A DNA stretch of 64,000 bases from Epiperipatus broadwayi (taxonomy: Eukaryota; Onychophora; Udeonychophora; Euonychophora; Peripatidae), in the NCBI GenBank assembly GCA_028023455.1, contig JAQFVV010000013.1:13778258-13842257 (forward strand), given 5' to 3'. Each line of letters opens with the position of its first letter. The first letter of the stretch is position 1. A program made the position numbers and the translations under genes. Positions 38,106 through 49,189 of this stretch are shown here, piece by piece. The notes under the pieces were generated by a model. It was not told where the DNA came from and ran no database searches. It saw only the letters and a list, made by a program, of their open reading frames with translations.

Positions 38106-38757
38106 TAATATAGAAATAAAACAAACTAACTCCTTCTTTTTAAACCTTGATTTATTATGCCTATAATCATGAAAAAGAAATCCAACGTTTCGACTATTTT
38201 TTATAGTCTTTTTCAAAGCACACTAAAATAAAATATATATACACAATAAATATCACATATTCCCAAAAAAAAATTAAATTAATTAAAAATTACAAAATAT
38301 ATCCATAACCAAAATTTTCTTTTTTTTTTTTTTTTCCTTATCTCACTCCCCTTTCCTATTACAATCGCAACTTAAACACAACTATTTAATAGGATGTTAA
38401 TAGAAAAAGATAAAAGAAAATAATAGGTTTTTTAATTAAAAGTTTTTATTTGATATATATAGAATTTTAAAAAGGAATTAGTTGTGTTTAAGTTGTGATT
38501 GTAATAGGAAAGGGGAGTGAGATAAGGTAAAAAAAAGAAAATTTTGGTTATGGATATATTTTGTAATTTTTAATTAATTTAATTTAATTTTTTTTTTTTG
38601 GAATATGTGATATTTACTGTGTATATATATTTTATTTTAGTATGCCTTGAAAAAGACTATAAAAAATAGTCGAAACGTCGGATTTCTTTTTCATGATTAT
38701 AGTCATAATAAATCAAGTTTTAAAAAGAAGGAGTTAGTTTGTTTTATTTCTATATTA
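38106..38757. mobile_element. Foldback element with 279-bp arms and a PLE-like GAAACGTC signature
   Basis: The left arm 38106-38384 and right arm 38479-38757 are reverse complements at roughly 95 percent by eye, of equal length, around a 94-bp spacer. Near the outer part of the right arm (38645-38682), a 6-bp stem GACTAT/ATAGTC is followed by GAAACGTCGG. This matches the 3' half of a hammerhead with minimal stem III, as known from Penelope-like elements. The 5' core, however, reads CTTGAAAAA rather than CUGAUGA, so ribozyme activity is not predicted. No coding is present. The high arm identity suggests a fairly recent event or gene conversion between arms. Confidence 0.75.
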
Positions 38758-41251
38758 GATATATATGAACTATTTTGAAAAGAAGAACTGTGTGCTGGAT
38801 ATATTAAATTATTTGATTTATACGTTTGTATATGTTTATATTAGTCAGACAGAAAGTTAATAAAAACATCCATAAAATAACACTCTAAAAAAATAACATA
38901 GGCAGTGATGACAAATATATAAATGTCTTCTAATTTGTAAATTATGAAAATCTAGACTGATTATATTGATCAAATAAAAACTGCAACTTATCTAGCAAAA
39001 AAAAAAAAATCTTAGGAGTAATTATCATAGAATGCAACTTGAGTAATGCCGAGATTATAAAGAATTTTTAAACTTTCTCTGCAAAACCCGGAAGGATTAA
39101 TATCAGAACAACCAGTAAGCAGTTAGTTGTAATGCTTAAATTATACATTTATTATTGTTATATATAGAGAGAGTAAAACACTGGTTACGTTTATTCTTTG
39201 AGTTGAGTGTTTATTTATATACAATATAGATGCATATTTAGCTGGTGGTAAAGGATTATCTTTGGATATAGCACTACTTTTACAAGCATTAAAAAACTTA
39301 CCAGAATGCATTTATTTAAAATATTCAAGCAACTTCCTAATTTGGGGAGGTTGGATCGATGAGTTAGTTCTTTAAGCATATTACTGATAATATACATAAG
39401 ACTATTTAAACTCTGTAAAATGCCCTTTTTTCAATTATATATCATCAGAAGAAAGTAATGATCATTTTTGCCATAAGCAGGCGAATACTTCTTTATAAAA
39501 AATTTTGCAGATATCTTTTCTCAAATAGAACAGTTGTGCGTACATGTTTTTCTTTAACAGTATATATCTAATGTGTGATTACCAGATTAACAAATAAAAT
39601 CAACTGTTAAATATCTGCATTTTCTTAACTGAATTGTGGTCTAGTATAAAATGTCTCCTTCTTAAGTAAAGCGAGGTTTTTTTTATATTTAGGTCATAAA
39701 CTCAAAGATCTTTTTTTGCCAAGTTAATCATTTGCTTTCTCTGAAAGTTTAAAACTCTGCTCCTTGTTTTTCCCGACATGCATTTTTTTAAATCTTATAT
39801 CATTTTGATAAAGACTTTACCATTAATTTCAATTCTCTATCTAATATTCCAGTTTTCATCATTAAGACTTAAGAAAATATAAGTTCTTTCTTTTTTATTC
39901 TATGATTTATTCTGATTTTTTTTTCTTCATCATTTTACTTTCAAAAAGAAAAGTTTCATAGTTTTTCTCACATCTCCATATAAGCTACATCTGCAGTATA
40001 AATTCTTAATTCCCCTTCATACCTATTCTTGATACTCAGTTTTTTTGTCCTTGCACAAAATATTAATAAAGTCCTTCTAGTTATGCAATGCATTTTTTCT
40101 TATTTTATGCATTGTGACTATTAAAAATAGGATCAGTCACATTACTGCTATTAATAAAACAGTAGCTCATATATTGATTTAGAGTACTTTCAATCCTTAT
40201 TTTGAAACAAGGGCATTGTTAGTTATTTTTGAAACTATTCCCAGATGTATGCAATATTACATGCTTCTTAAAGCAACTGAATCAAATAATCAACATTTTG
40301 ATTATTAGAGAGGTGGGGTTTTGAACTTTGGAAAATAAATATGGCTTATTGTATAGCATAATAACATATAAATTAAAGGGGTATAGGATATATTTGAAAA
40401 TAATAAAGAGCACTTCTGAAAAAATATTGCTATTAAAAAGATGCTACATTGTAAAACTTGAAAGATCTTTTGTAAAAAATGATAAATAAGAAAATGAGAT
40501 GATTAAATTATTTAGTAAACAAATTTAAAAGATTAAATGTTTTATAGAATAACTACCTAAACAGATGGGAAGACTGGCTTTTGAATTTGTGATTTGATCA
40601 TCATCATTATTTAGTTTAATCAGGTGCATAATAGTGTTATGTATAAACATTGTTTCATTTGTTTTACATTTTCATAGGACATGATAAGCTTGCTGGAACA
40701 TGGTTGAAAAATATCCATTCAACACCTAATTAGCATATTTGAAAAAGACAGAATGTAGTTAAAAAATCTGAGAATTTAAATTTTAAGTCATTAATAATAA
40801 AAGTAATTGGATGGCTTTAACTCTTAGGACTTCATAAAAAGTTCAGATGTCAGAGGAGATAATAGTAGTTAGAATTATATCTGTCCCTCCATCATTTTTT
40901 ATCAAATCAAAAGTGTTGATACCTGTCTTCTTCAAATTTTCTGCATATGAGTTTGTACAGCATCAATGTAAATTAAAACAATGTTAGAAGATGTGGAAAT
41001 TTTTATTTGTAATTTCTGATTTTCATTTTATCATTCTTTGAGGATATTTAATTCAGAGTTTCATCTCTATAATGTTTTTGTAAACATTCTTATTTTTTAA
41101 ACAAATTTAAGTGAAGTAATTAGATTATAGGGTAGGTAATACAAGCAAAAATAATAACACTTGATTATCATTGGTAGTAGTTGTCATTGCTACCATATTT
41201 TAATGCACAATATCCTAGAATTTTAATATTATTAACAATAACAAACTTTAA
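38758..41251. other. AT-rich stretch without a recognised gene
   Basis: About 2.5 kb. Candidate ORFs (for example 39215-39397, minus) are short and low-complexity. No tRNA, exon or repeat family member was recognised. Confidence 0.45.
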
Positions 41252-41703
41252 ATACAGTAGTGCTGCCAAATGCAAGCCTTAGTGATCAATGAATGCAAAA
41301 TGGCTTGTGCATAAAATTCCTATCTAATTCCTGCTCTTCCAATATCTCTAGATTAATTTCTATCTTGCAGTTTTCATTAGGGAGGAGCCTTAGATTTTGC
41401 AAGGATTGCACCTAGATCTTAGTATCTATTGCAACCATCCAGAAGCCATCTTTTATCTATTTAATTAACTATAAAGCTAGGAGTTTAAAATAAAAACAAT
41501 AATGTTTTCAATTCAAGTTCATTTGCTTGTATAGTTATAGAGTTCTGAATTGAGTTCAGCTTTTATATATTTTGGAGACTTTGGTTTTTCAAAAACCACC
41601 TTCACCATTATCCCATGAACAGGATAAATATAAAACCAACAAAACATCACATGATCATATGCTTACATAAGTTATTAAGATCAGTAGCAAACTCCATATA
41701 ATA
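41252..41703. repeat. Single decayed unit of the composite foldback family
   Basis: Colinear with unit 1 of the element at 36150-37211, from ACAGTAGTGCTGCC through GCATAAAATTCC, CACCTAGATCTTAG and AACATCACATGATCA, ending in AAACTCCATATA. The hammerhead-like segment is recognisable on the minus strand but mutated at both CUGAUGA and GAAAC. It is the most diverged member seen. Confidence 0.75.
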
Positions 41704-42056
41704 ATAATGTGATGTTTTAAGAATTTAATATCTATAATTAGACCATAGACTTATTACATTTTATATAATGTTAAAAGTCATTGAATCATTCTCACTGAGT
41801 AGAAGTAAAAATTTAAATTTTTGTTCCAAACTCTAACACTAAACTTTTCTTGAGGAATCATAATTGATTTTTTTCAATGTCAAGTCAATTATAATAAAAC
41901 CACTTACAGATAAAATAAGTTGCAAAAAGAATACCATGTTATATGAATATCATTATCACTTGTAGAAAATAATTGTTGTTTTTTCAACTATTAATAACTA
42001 TAAATTTAATCTTCATTTGCAAATTAAAAAATAACTATTATGTGCAGTTAATTAAT

Positions 42057-43159
42057 AATGTGCTATTATCATATTTTGCCTTCTTCTTTGATCATTTTGG
42101 AACGAGTCTTTTGACTTGTTCTTTCTGTTTAATGGGAAAAAAACATTGAGTTGCTGCATCAATGAAAGATAATAATTACTGTACAATAATTTTTGGTTTA
42201 AACTTATCAAATATTTTTTTGATCTTTATTATCTTCAATGAAAAGTAACTACTGAATATTATTGTGTTGTTTTTTTTTTTTTTTTTGCAATTCTAACATA
42301 CATTTAATATATGCTAAAATTAATGGTTGTTATAATAAGAGATTCTAGAATCCGTTATCCCTTGTACAGGTGTATATAATTATACTAGTATACTGTTTTA
42401 TCAGATTAGATATATACTTATATTAATTATAAAAATTCCCATTATTTAATGTACTTTTGTTGATTTTTCACCGACTGGATACCAAGTAACATGTTTATAC
42501 CAGCCTCCAAATTTCTTTTCAGACTTGTGGGCCTTATAGTTATTAATTCAGTTTAAAAATTAAAACTATTCTTTAAATTTATTATCGTTACTGCTAATCA
42601 CATATGGTAGTTAAACAGTATTAAATTAGTTTTTTTTTTTAAATTACTTTTGCTAAGAGAGGTATAAAAAATGCAATAGAGACATCAGATTACTAGAATG
42701 AATGAATCATCAGGGAGTTTCAAGTGAGCTTTAATCAGAAACACTACATTAGATGACGTAATTTGTTTGCCTTTATTTAATAACTTCTAATTTTTCTTAT
42801 TAAAAATATTTTCCGACGAATACTTTTTTTTATCTAATCAAAAAGGGAGTAAGCAAATAATGTTTCTATCTCGTGACAATGCGAACTAAACATATGCGAA
42901 ACAGTTACAACAGTTATTTAATTGCAATAATATACACCTACCCAATATGTCTTGTTTTTTTTTATATATATATAAAAAGATTATTTACTTTACAAATAAA
43001 TATTTTAGAAAAATGAAATTATTTATAAATAAAATATTTATTTCTTTTATTTTGTACGTAAATATAACTAAATTTTTTAAAATTTGTGATTATTTTTATT
43101 AAAAAAATACTAAAAAAAAAAAAAAAATAGCAACAATAAATAGAAAAAAAACATAATTG
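42057..43159. other. Internal part of the PLE with no recognisable coding
   Basis: Lies between the left terminal repeat and the coding remnant, where the reverse transcriptase would be expected. I could read no reverse-transcriptase motif here. It may be unrelated host DNA captured between two separate PLE pieces. Confidence 0.4.
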
Positions 43160-43232
43160 TACTCTATCCAGAATTAAAACAAGGAACTTCAGCTTAACAG
43201 TGAATGCTTAACAACTGCACCAACAGATCAGA
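43160..43232 (-). other. Decayed tRNA-like sequence, possibly a second SINE type
   Basis: The minus strand reads GTTGGTGCAGTTGTTAAGCA (A-box-like), CTGTTAAG (an anticodon loop like that of tRNA-Asn, GTT) and TTTTAATTC (a degraded B box). The T-arm stem is not convincing. It differs from the four SINE copies in this window. It is either a tRNA pseudogene or an old SINE head. Confidence 0.35.
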
Positions 43233-43390
43233 TTATGTCAGACATCTGTACTTTAATACAGAAAACATATTAACTCAAAATTTCAAATGTCATCTACACG
43301 TTTTTTCTTTTCAAAATAGTTCATAATTTTCTATATATGTCAATGAATATATCAAACTTCTTTTTAAAAATTGTTTTTATATGACTGTAA

Positions 43391-43489
43391 TAAAAATAAA
43401 ATAGTCAAGCGTTGGTGGCCGAGTGGTTAGCACAGCTGCCTTACAAGCAGTTATCCCGGTGTTCGCTTTGACACATTAAAAATAAAATA
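43391..43489 (+). mobile_element. tRNA-derived SINE with 13-bp target site duplication
   Basis: TAAAAATAAAATA at 43391-43403 recurs at 43477-43489. The body (43404-43476) starts GTCAAGCGTTGG, followed by a clean A box (GGCCGAGTGGTTAGCAC). A perfect anticodon arm follows (GCTGC, loop CTTACAA, GCAGT, with one G-U; anticodon TAC). About 17 bases around the B box and 3' acceptor strand are missing compared with siblings, and it ends TTTGACACAT. Confidence 0.88.
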
Positions 43490-43584
43490 CATCCAATGTT
43501 TCAAGGTTTTTAATGGTTATAAAAGAATGACAAATAATTTGTTGAAATATATTTAAAAAAAAGAAAAAATTAAATTAAATTTAC

Positions 43585-44382
43585 TATGGAAAACGAAAAT
43601 ATTAATGTTATTGAATATATGGATGTTAAGATTATTAAAGAAATTGATTTTAATAGTAATGTTATTATAGAAACTTCTGTATATAGAAAAAAAATTTTTC
43701 CGGATTATTGAATAGTTGGTTATCAGATATTGATACTCATAGTAAAATAAATATTAATAATAAAATTCTTAGAGCAATTAAATTATGTTCAAATAATAAT
43801 TTGTTTAAAAGTGAGATCAATATAGTAAAGCATGAATGTTTTATAAAATGATTATCCTAGAGATACTATTAAACATTTATTTTCTAATAAAAATATTGAT
43901 AAAATAAAGAATAGAATAAGATTAAATAAGAATAAGAATTAAAAAAGGTAATTTATATTGGTTTCAATTTATCCAAAAATTTGTTTGTTTAAAGTCAGAA
44001 AATTATTTAAAATGATTAAATAAGAAATACAATGTTTTCATTTGTCCAGTTTATAAAAAGAAAAAAAAGTTTACATTTTTAAATTAATAATAATAGGAAA
44101 TATAATAATTTAGAGATTATAAATTCAGTTTACATAATAAAGGATTTGAATTGTTTTAAAAAGAATATAGAGATGTCATATGTTGGGACTACAAAAAATA
44201 AATTGGAAACTAGATTAAAACAGCATTTAAGTGATAAAAATTCTGCTATTTACAATCATATGATTAAACATAAAGATTTTGAAATAAAATCTTTAGAATG
44301 TATAAAATCATACCATGAAAGAATGATAAAGAAAGGAATTTACATTAGTGAAATTAAACCTGAATTAATTAACTGCACATAA
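43585..44382 (+). pseudogene. Penelope-like element ORF: end of reverse transcriptase and GIY-YIG domain
   Basis: The first piece (from 43587) reads EYMDVKIIKEIDFN then ETSVYRK, the LDV...TSVYRK segment near the end of PLE reverse transcriptases. After a one-base frameshift at about 43690 it continues as NSWLSDIDTHSKINI, ILRAIKLCSN and NDYPRDTIKHLF, the usual linker. After further breaks, 44146-44382 encodes a GIY-YIG endonuclease fragment: YVGTTKNKLETRLKQH with the catalytic Arg, then YNHMIKHKDF, ending in a stop inside the right terminal repeat. PLEs use this nuclease with the reverse transcriptase for target-primed integration. Several frame breaks make it dead. Confidence 0.85.
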
Positions 44383-44597
44383 TAGTTATTTTTTAATTTG
44401 CAAAGAAGATTAAATTTATAGCCATCAATGGCTGAAAAAACAACAATTATTTTCTACAAGTGATAATTATATTCATATCACATGGTATTGTTTTTGCTAC
44501 TTATTTGATCTGTAAGTGGTTTTATTATAATTGACTTGACATTGAAAAAATCAGTTGTGATTCCTCAAGAAAAGTTTAGTGTTAGAGTTTGGAACAA

Positions 44598-45275
44598 AAC
44601 AAAGTGCAAGTATTAAATGTTATGATTTTCAAGGAAAAATATCTGTTGCAGTAAGATTGTGATGTAATAGTCTCAAGATTATGATAATTTAGGAATATAA
44701 AGTCATAAAGTTACATCACCTGATCTTAATAATGCTTCTATTGTTATAATTTATAAAAATAAAAAAAGATAGCAAAGGCTATAGTAATTATTATAAAATA
44801 TAACATTTCAATTCATTTCTGCAAAAAAATATTTCCAAATTTTTTTTATTAAATGAATTTCCCCCTGCCAATAAATGGTTAGTTTCCAGTCACTCATCAT
44901 TATTCTAAAAAATTAAGAAGGACTACAGCATTGTTTAACATATATAGCTACTTTCCAGAATAAATTCATATTATACAGCTTTTTTCTACAAGATGGTATG
45001 AGAGAAGTTATTTGAAATGGCATTTGAGATGAAACTTATCTCAAGCAGTAATGTGTTTTAGCCCAAACTTTATTTTTTATTTTTATAAAAGTCAGTTAAT
45101 CAGACATCAATTAACTTAAATGTCGAAAAAGTGAGAATTGCCTCTTTTTATTTTCTAAATTTGTAATATGGTATGATTATGCTATTCTTTCTCATTATAA
45201 AATATATTTAGAATGCAACATGTACAGTACATTTTTTTAATTATTAATATTCAGAAACACTCAATAGTATAAGTT
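44598..45275. other. AT-rich stretch without a recognised gene
   Basis: No gene or repeat family member was recognised between the PLE and the small foldback element. Confidence 0.4.
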
Positions 45276-45515
45276 ATTAAACCACTAAACATCACATGAT
45301 CACCATCTCTTATACTAGCACCTAATTGTTATTAAACAAGGCAAAACTCTCCATACAGTAGTACCAACCTGTGCCAAACAGAGTAATCAATGGATGCCAG
45401 AAGGCTAGTGCATAAAATCCCAATTTATGCACAAGCCTTCTGGCATCCATTGATTACTCTGGTTGGCACAGGGTGGCACTACTGTATGGAGAGTTTTGCC
45501 TTGTTTTATAACAGT
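45276..45515. repeat. Compact palindrome of the composite foldback family
   Basis: 45334-45417 and 45423-45507 are near-perfect reverse complements with almost no loop. Outer ends are AAACAAGGCAAAACTC and GAGTTTTGCCTTGTTT, and inner ends contain CAATGGATGCCAGAAGGC and its complement. 45276-45333 carries the AACATCACATGATCACC tail also seen at 36569-36600. The hammerhead-bearing middle of the unit is missing, leaving a pure hairpin of about 85 bp arms. Confidence 0.85.
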
Positions 45516-46351
45516 TATTAATGGAAAGTTTTCTGCAATTTTTATTTGGGATGGTTTTTAATGCTGAGGTATAAAATAGATTTCAAGGTGCCACTGCTGC
45601 ACTTAATAAGTTTAAAAAGTATTTTATCACAATGATATGACTAATTCAGTAAAATTAGTTGTATGCAATATTTTTATCAAATTTAATATATAAAGTGATA
45701 CACAAGACTTATTATGTTATAAAAGCAGTGGAAAATTTTCAAAAATACTCTATGTGAAGATGCATGACAAAAATCAAAAAGCATAATACTGAATTTATTT
45801 TTGTAAAAAATAAACATGTTTTAATCAAATTTTGCAATGAAATGAATTAATAATGGTAACAGACTTTCTAAAAAGTGTGGTATGATGAATGTGAACATGG
45901 TTTTCATTGGAGCCGCTAACTCCCATTTACATTACAAAGATTTGTAATACGGGTTGCTTTTTTTAACTATTAGGAAATATATATAAATTTTTCAGAAAAA
46001 AAGTTTAGCTGCAGAAAAGTTAAACGACTGTAAGCCAATATATCAATAAACAAACTAAACAATCACTATATAATATATGCTACAATTTATTTATATTTCA
46101 AAGTCAATTAACTTGCATAGTTACAACAAATTTTATCTTTAACATTTTATTCCTTGTCTTAATTATTTAAGAAGAGAAGAAGTAGAATTTGGCTGCTAAA
46201 GATAAAGATCATAATAAAAGATAGTAAAAGAATAAAATCGTTAATAAAAATTAATTGCTAAAATACATAATATACTTGGTTTTCTTAACTGCTTGGATTT
46301 ATCGTTTGTTTAATATTTGTCCATACACATAACATTTTTTAATTTTATCAC
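45516..46351. other. AT-rich stretch without a recognised gene
   Basis: No gene, RNA or repeat structure was recognised. Confidence 0.4.
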
Positions 46352-46460
46352 TTTTTTTTTCCATACAACATCGGCCGGGATGCGAACCCGCAACAACTGT
46401 CTGCAACCAACTGTTGCTTGCAAGGCTGTTGCGCTGATCTCTCGGCTAACAACGCTTGAC
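46352..46460 (-). mobile_element. tRNA-derived SINE with an internal duplication
   Basis: On the minus strand it starts GTCAAGCGTTG, with A-box-like TTAGCCGAGAGATCAGCGC and anticodon loop CTTGCAA (anticodon TGC, Ala-type). An extra ~25 bases built from repeated GTTG/CAAC blocks follow, then a good B box (GGGTTCGCATCCC), CCGGCCGATG, and a poly(A) tail seen as T's at 46352-46360. No clear target duplication was found. The extra block looks like a local duplication of the anticodon 3' strand. Confidence 0.8.
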
Positions 46461-47065
46461 CTTAGTAGCCCAATTTCAATATGTCTCCAAAATGATGACG
46501 TTCAGCCTCAAATACCAGGATTTCATTTTAATACTATATAAAAAATGTGATATTATTGTTTTCATGATTAACATCATTTCAAATTAATAATAATATATGC
46601 AAATATATTCGTTTTGTTAATTTTTTTCTAATATCAATACAGTTACCCATTTTTGCTTCTAATTTGCGAAGATAATTTTTTTGTCCCTATTACGTATGTA
46701 ATGAATTAATATATCCTTAAAATTTAATTTTAAATTCTGCTATTTCAAATTTTAGTGGAGAGAGTAATGTTTCCATAAGAGATCAGATACTTCAAACTTT
46801 TGAAACTAAACTCTTTAGACACACGTTTATATATAGCCACACATGCAGATTTATTTTTCAAATGACTTATACGCGCGGACACACACATTTATTAATTTAT
46901 TAAATTTCAAGGACGAGCTTTACATAATTTTCTTTTTTTTTTTTACATATATTATTGTTAATATACAAAAGGTAGATGATTAATAAGAATTATTTGTCGA
47001 CTTTTGCCAACAAATATAAATTCATAAATATTTAAAAAGTTAATTGTTTTTTTTTTTGAAGAGAA
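46461..47065. other. AT-rich upstream region of the putative exon
   Basis: No recognised repeat. It contains a T-run at about 47047-47057 just upstream of the candidate promoter element. Confidence 0.35.
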
Positions 47066-47071
47066 TATAAA
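47066..47071 (+). promoter_or_regulatory. Possible TATA element upstream of the cyclase-like exon
   Basis: TATAAA occurs 92 bases before the start codon at 47163, followed by a less AT-biased, pyrimidine-rich stretch that could be the 5' untranslated region. Such hexamers are frequent in AT-rich DNA, so this is a weak call supported only by position. Confidence 0.25.
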
Positions 47072-47162
47072 TCTTTACACATCATTTCTACTTTTCGTTA
47101 TTGTTTACGTTTTCGTTTCTTTCACCTGTCACTTTTTATTTTTAATTCTAAGAACTAAAAAA

Positions 47163-47335
47163 ATGTTTCAAAAATATTTTTTATGTATCTGGTTATTAAC
47201 TGTTTTAGATATAAGCTTTGAGACCTGCCCTAATGACCCATCACAAAAATCCGGAACAACACTTTTTTTAAAAGAACTATTTATCGGGAAATGTCTTCAA
47301 TATCAGATATCTTCTCCCTACTCACAATGTTCCAG
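47163..47335 (+). CDS. Probable first coding exon of an ADP-ribosyl cyclase (CD38/BST1-like) gene
   Basis: ATG at 47163 opens 57 codons, then AG joined to GTAAG at 47336, a good splice donor (phase 2). Residues 1 to about 20 form a signal peptide with hydrophobic core FLCIWLLTVL. The mature part has GTTLFLKELFIGKCLQY followed by a serine-rich stretch ending QCS. In CD38, BST1 and Aplysia cyclase the N-terminus likewise reads G-T-[ST], a short helix, then [FV]L[GA]RC..Y, and the first exon of CD38 ends about here before a long intron. These enzymes convert NAD to cyclic ADP-ribose and ADP-ribose at the cell surface or in secretory compartments. The catalytic residues are on later exons, not found in the remaining 16 kb. 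The similarity is from remembered family patterns over about 30 residues, so moderate confidence in family, higher in its being an exon. Confidence 0.6.
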
Positions 47336-48239
47336 GTAAGAAACAGTAAATATTTTAAACTTATTAACAGAGTCGGCCCGTAAAAAGCAACCCTGTGCGA
47401 TGTTTTCATGCAGGACTTTTTTATGTAAGATAAAAAAATATTTAGACATTTAAAAAAATTATATTATTTGCAGATATAGATTTATGGCTTTACAATTAGC
47501 GCTCCCACCCCCCTTTAAAAATACTTTCAAGAAAATAAAATATATATTTTTTGCATTATATGTATTTTATTTTATTTAGTCAAATATTGATTCAATAAAA
47601 TTCATTAATTGATGTTTGTAATTTATAAATAATTAGTTGTATATTACAAATACGATTTTGTGCAATTTTATTAAATCCGTATTTGAGAAAACAAAATAAA
47701 ATACCAATGATACAAAACATTATATGTTATCTCCTTGAATGTTTTATTGATAATTTTCATTCACTAGATAAAATTTTTATGAAACGTTCTTGATTTATGT
47801 TAGATTTCAAATAATTTTTAATTACCTATAATCTTAAAAAAGATATTTCAGCAGATACTAGTTATTGATACCGTTAATACAATTTTGAGAATTTAACAGA
47901 ATTTGTACACAATTCATATAAATGATCTTTTGCATAAATATTGCAATAATTTTAAAATTGTACTCTTGATTGGCAATACTCGATGGTGATAACATTTAAT
48001 TTCATTAAATAAATGAATACAATCATCAATGTTATTTTTCAAGATACATTAAGTCTTTATAGTATTTAAGAAGATTGACTTCAGTCAATTTTTGACCGTT
48101 GTCGCCAATTATACAAAAAAACCAAATAAAGTTTGACTTTCATGGTAAATTTCGAATCATTTTTTTGTTTTGAAAGTTTTTATATTTTTTTAGATAATTC
48201 TGAGAAATGGTTAGTAGAGATAGAAATATAAGGAATATG
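47336..48239. other. Start of the putative intron 1
   Basis: AT-rich, with a more complex patch at 47370-47420 and a C/T-rich patch near 47500-47515, neither coding. No second exon with the Trp/Phe-rich cyclase core was recognised. Confidence 0.4.
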
Positions 48240-48470
48240 GAGGCTAAACTCTCCATACAGTAGTGCCACCAGTGCAAGACAGAATAATCAATGGATGCAA
48301 GAATGTTTGTGCATAAAATCCCTATCTAGTGTCTACCCATCCAATATCCCCAGACTAGTTTCTAGCATCCATTGATTACTCTGGCTTTCACTAGTGGCAC
48401 TACTGTATGAAGAGTTTAGCCTCTGTGTAAACAGCTTGTGTAAGCAAAAGAAATGGTGATCCGTGTGAAT
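48240..48470. repeat. Small foldback element of the composite family
   Basis: 48240-48298 and 48365-48423 are inverted arms with ends GAGGCTAAACTCT and AGAGTTTAGCCTC, containing CATACAGTAGTGCCAC and its complement. The loop keeps CCAATATCCCCAGACTAGTTTCT, the stem III/GAAAC half of the hammerhead-like motif on the minus strand, but the CUGAUGA half is deleted. The tail from 48424 to about 48470 (GTGTAAACAGCTTGTGTAAG, GGTGATC) matches the outer tail of the element at 37160-37200. Confidence 0.8.
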
Positions 48471-49189
48471 ATACAGGAAGAAAGTATCAAAGTGGTTACG
48501 AAAAATTGGAAAAAAAAGATGAAAGTAAGTTGCTGAAAAGCAATTGAGATCCTATTGTAAAACTTTTAGAAGTGGAGAATCAATATTTACTGATATTGAC
48601 AAATAAAACAGAAACAGACAAAGTGGGAAAAATTATTCAATTTGACAATCCAAATCATCAAAAAGCTAATCCTTTTTTAAATTAAAGAGAAAAAGTTGAC
48701 ACTGATAAATTAATTGAAGGAAAGAAATTTAAATTGCTGCTATTCAAAAATAATAAAAAGGTAAATGGAAATACAACAGTTCAACATCAATGATCTAATA
48801 TGATCAGAAAGCCAGTTTCCATTCATGAAGAGTGAGTAATTGACCAGCTACGTGAAAAATTGCAGTTTCTCTCTCGAAGATAACAAAACTGGGGAAAAAA
48901 CATTTTATTCAGCAAATAAGCAAATAAAAATGTTGACATCAATGATCCCAATACATGGTTTCTACTGTAACGGGCATAAAATTAAAAATAAAAGTTCGCA
49001 GATAAAAACTTTTTTTAAGAATTAAAAATTGAAAATTAAGTCATCTAAATTTTATATATACAAAATCACACAGATGAAAAATTATTAAAAGAAAACTTTA
49101 TTAAAGAAAAGTAAGTATTTTAAAACTCAATTTTCAGAAGAAAAAAAAAGAACTTAAAAGATTTAAAGATAAAAAGAATGTACAATAAT
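48471..49189. other. AT-rich stretch without a recognised gene
   Basis: No recognised coding. Readings here are Lys-rich and broken by stops. The 61-codon ORF at 48840-49025 has no recognisable motif. Confidence 0.4.

Larger units (their letters stand above)
41821..44597 (+). mobile_element. Penelope-like element with inverted terminal repeats
   Basis: 41821-42056 is the reverse complement, with scattered differences, of 44364-44597. The right repeat includes the last codons of the PLE reading frame, and the left repeat carries them backwards, as expected for Penelope pLTRs in inverted orientation. Between them lies the PLE coding remnant (43585-44382). A tRNA SINE (43404-43476) and a decayed tRNA-like sequence have entered the 5' part. 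The bulk of the reverse transcriptase upstream of about 43585 is not recognisable, so this copy is 5'-deleted or deeply decayed. Confidence 0.82.
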
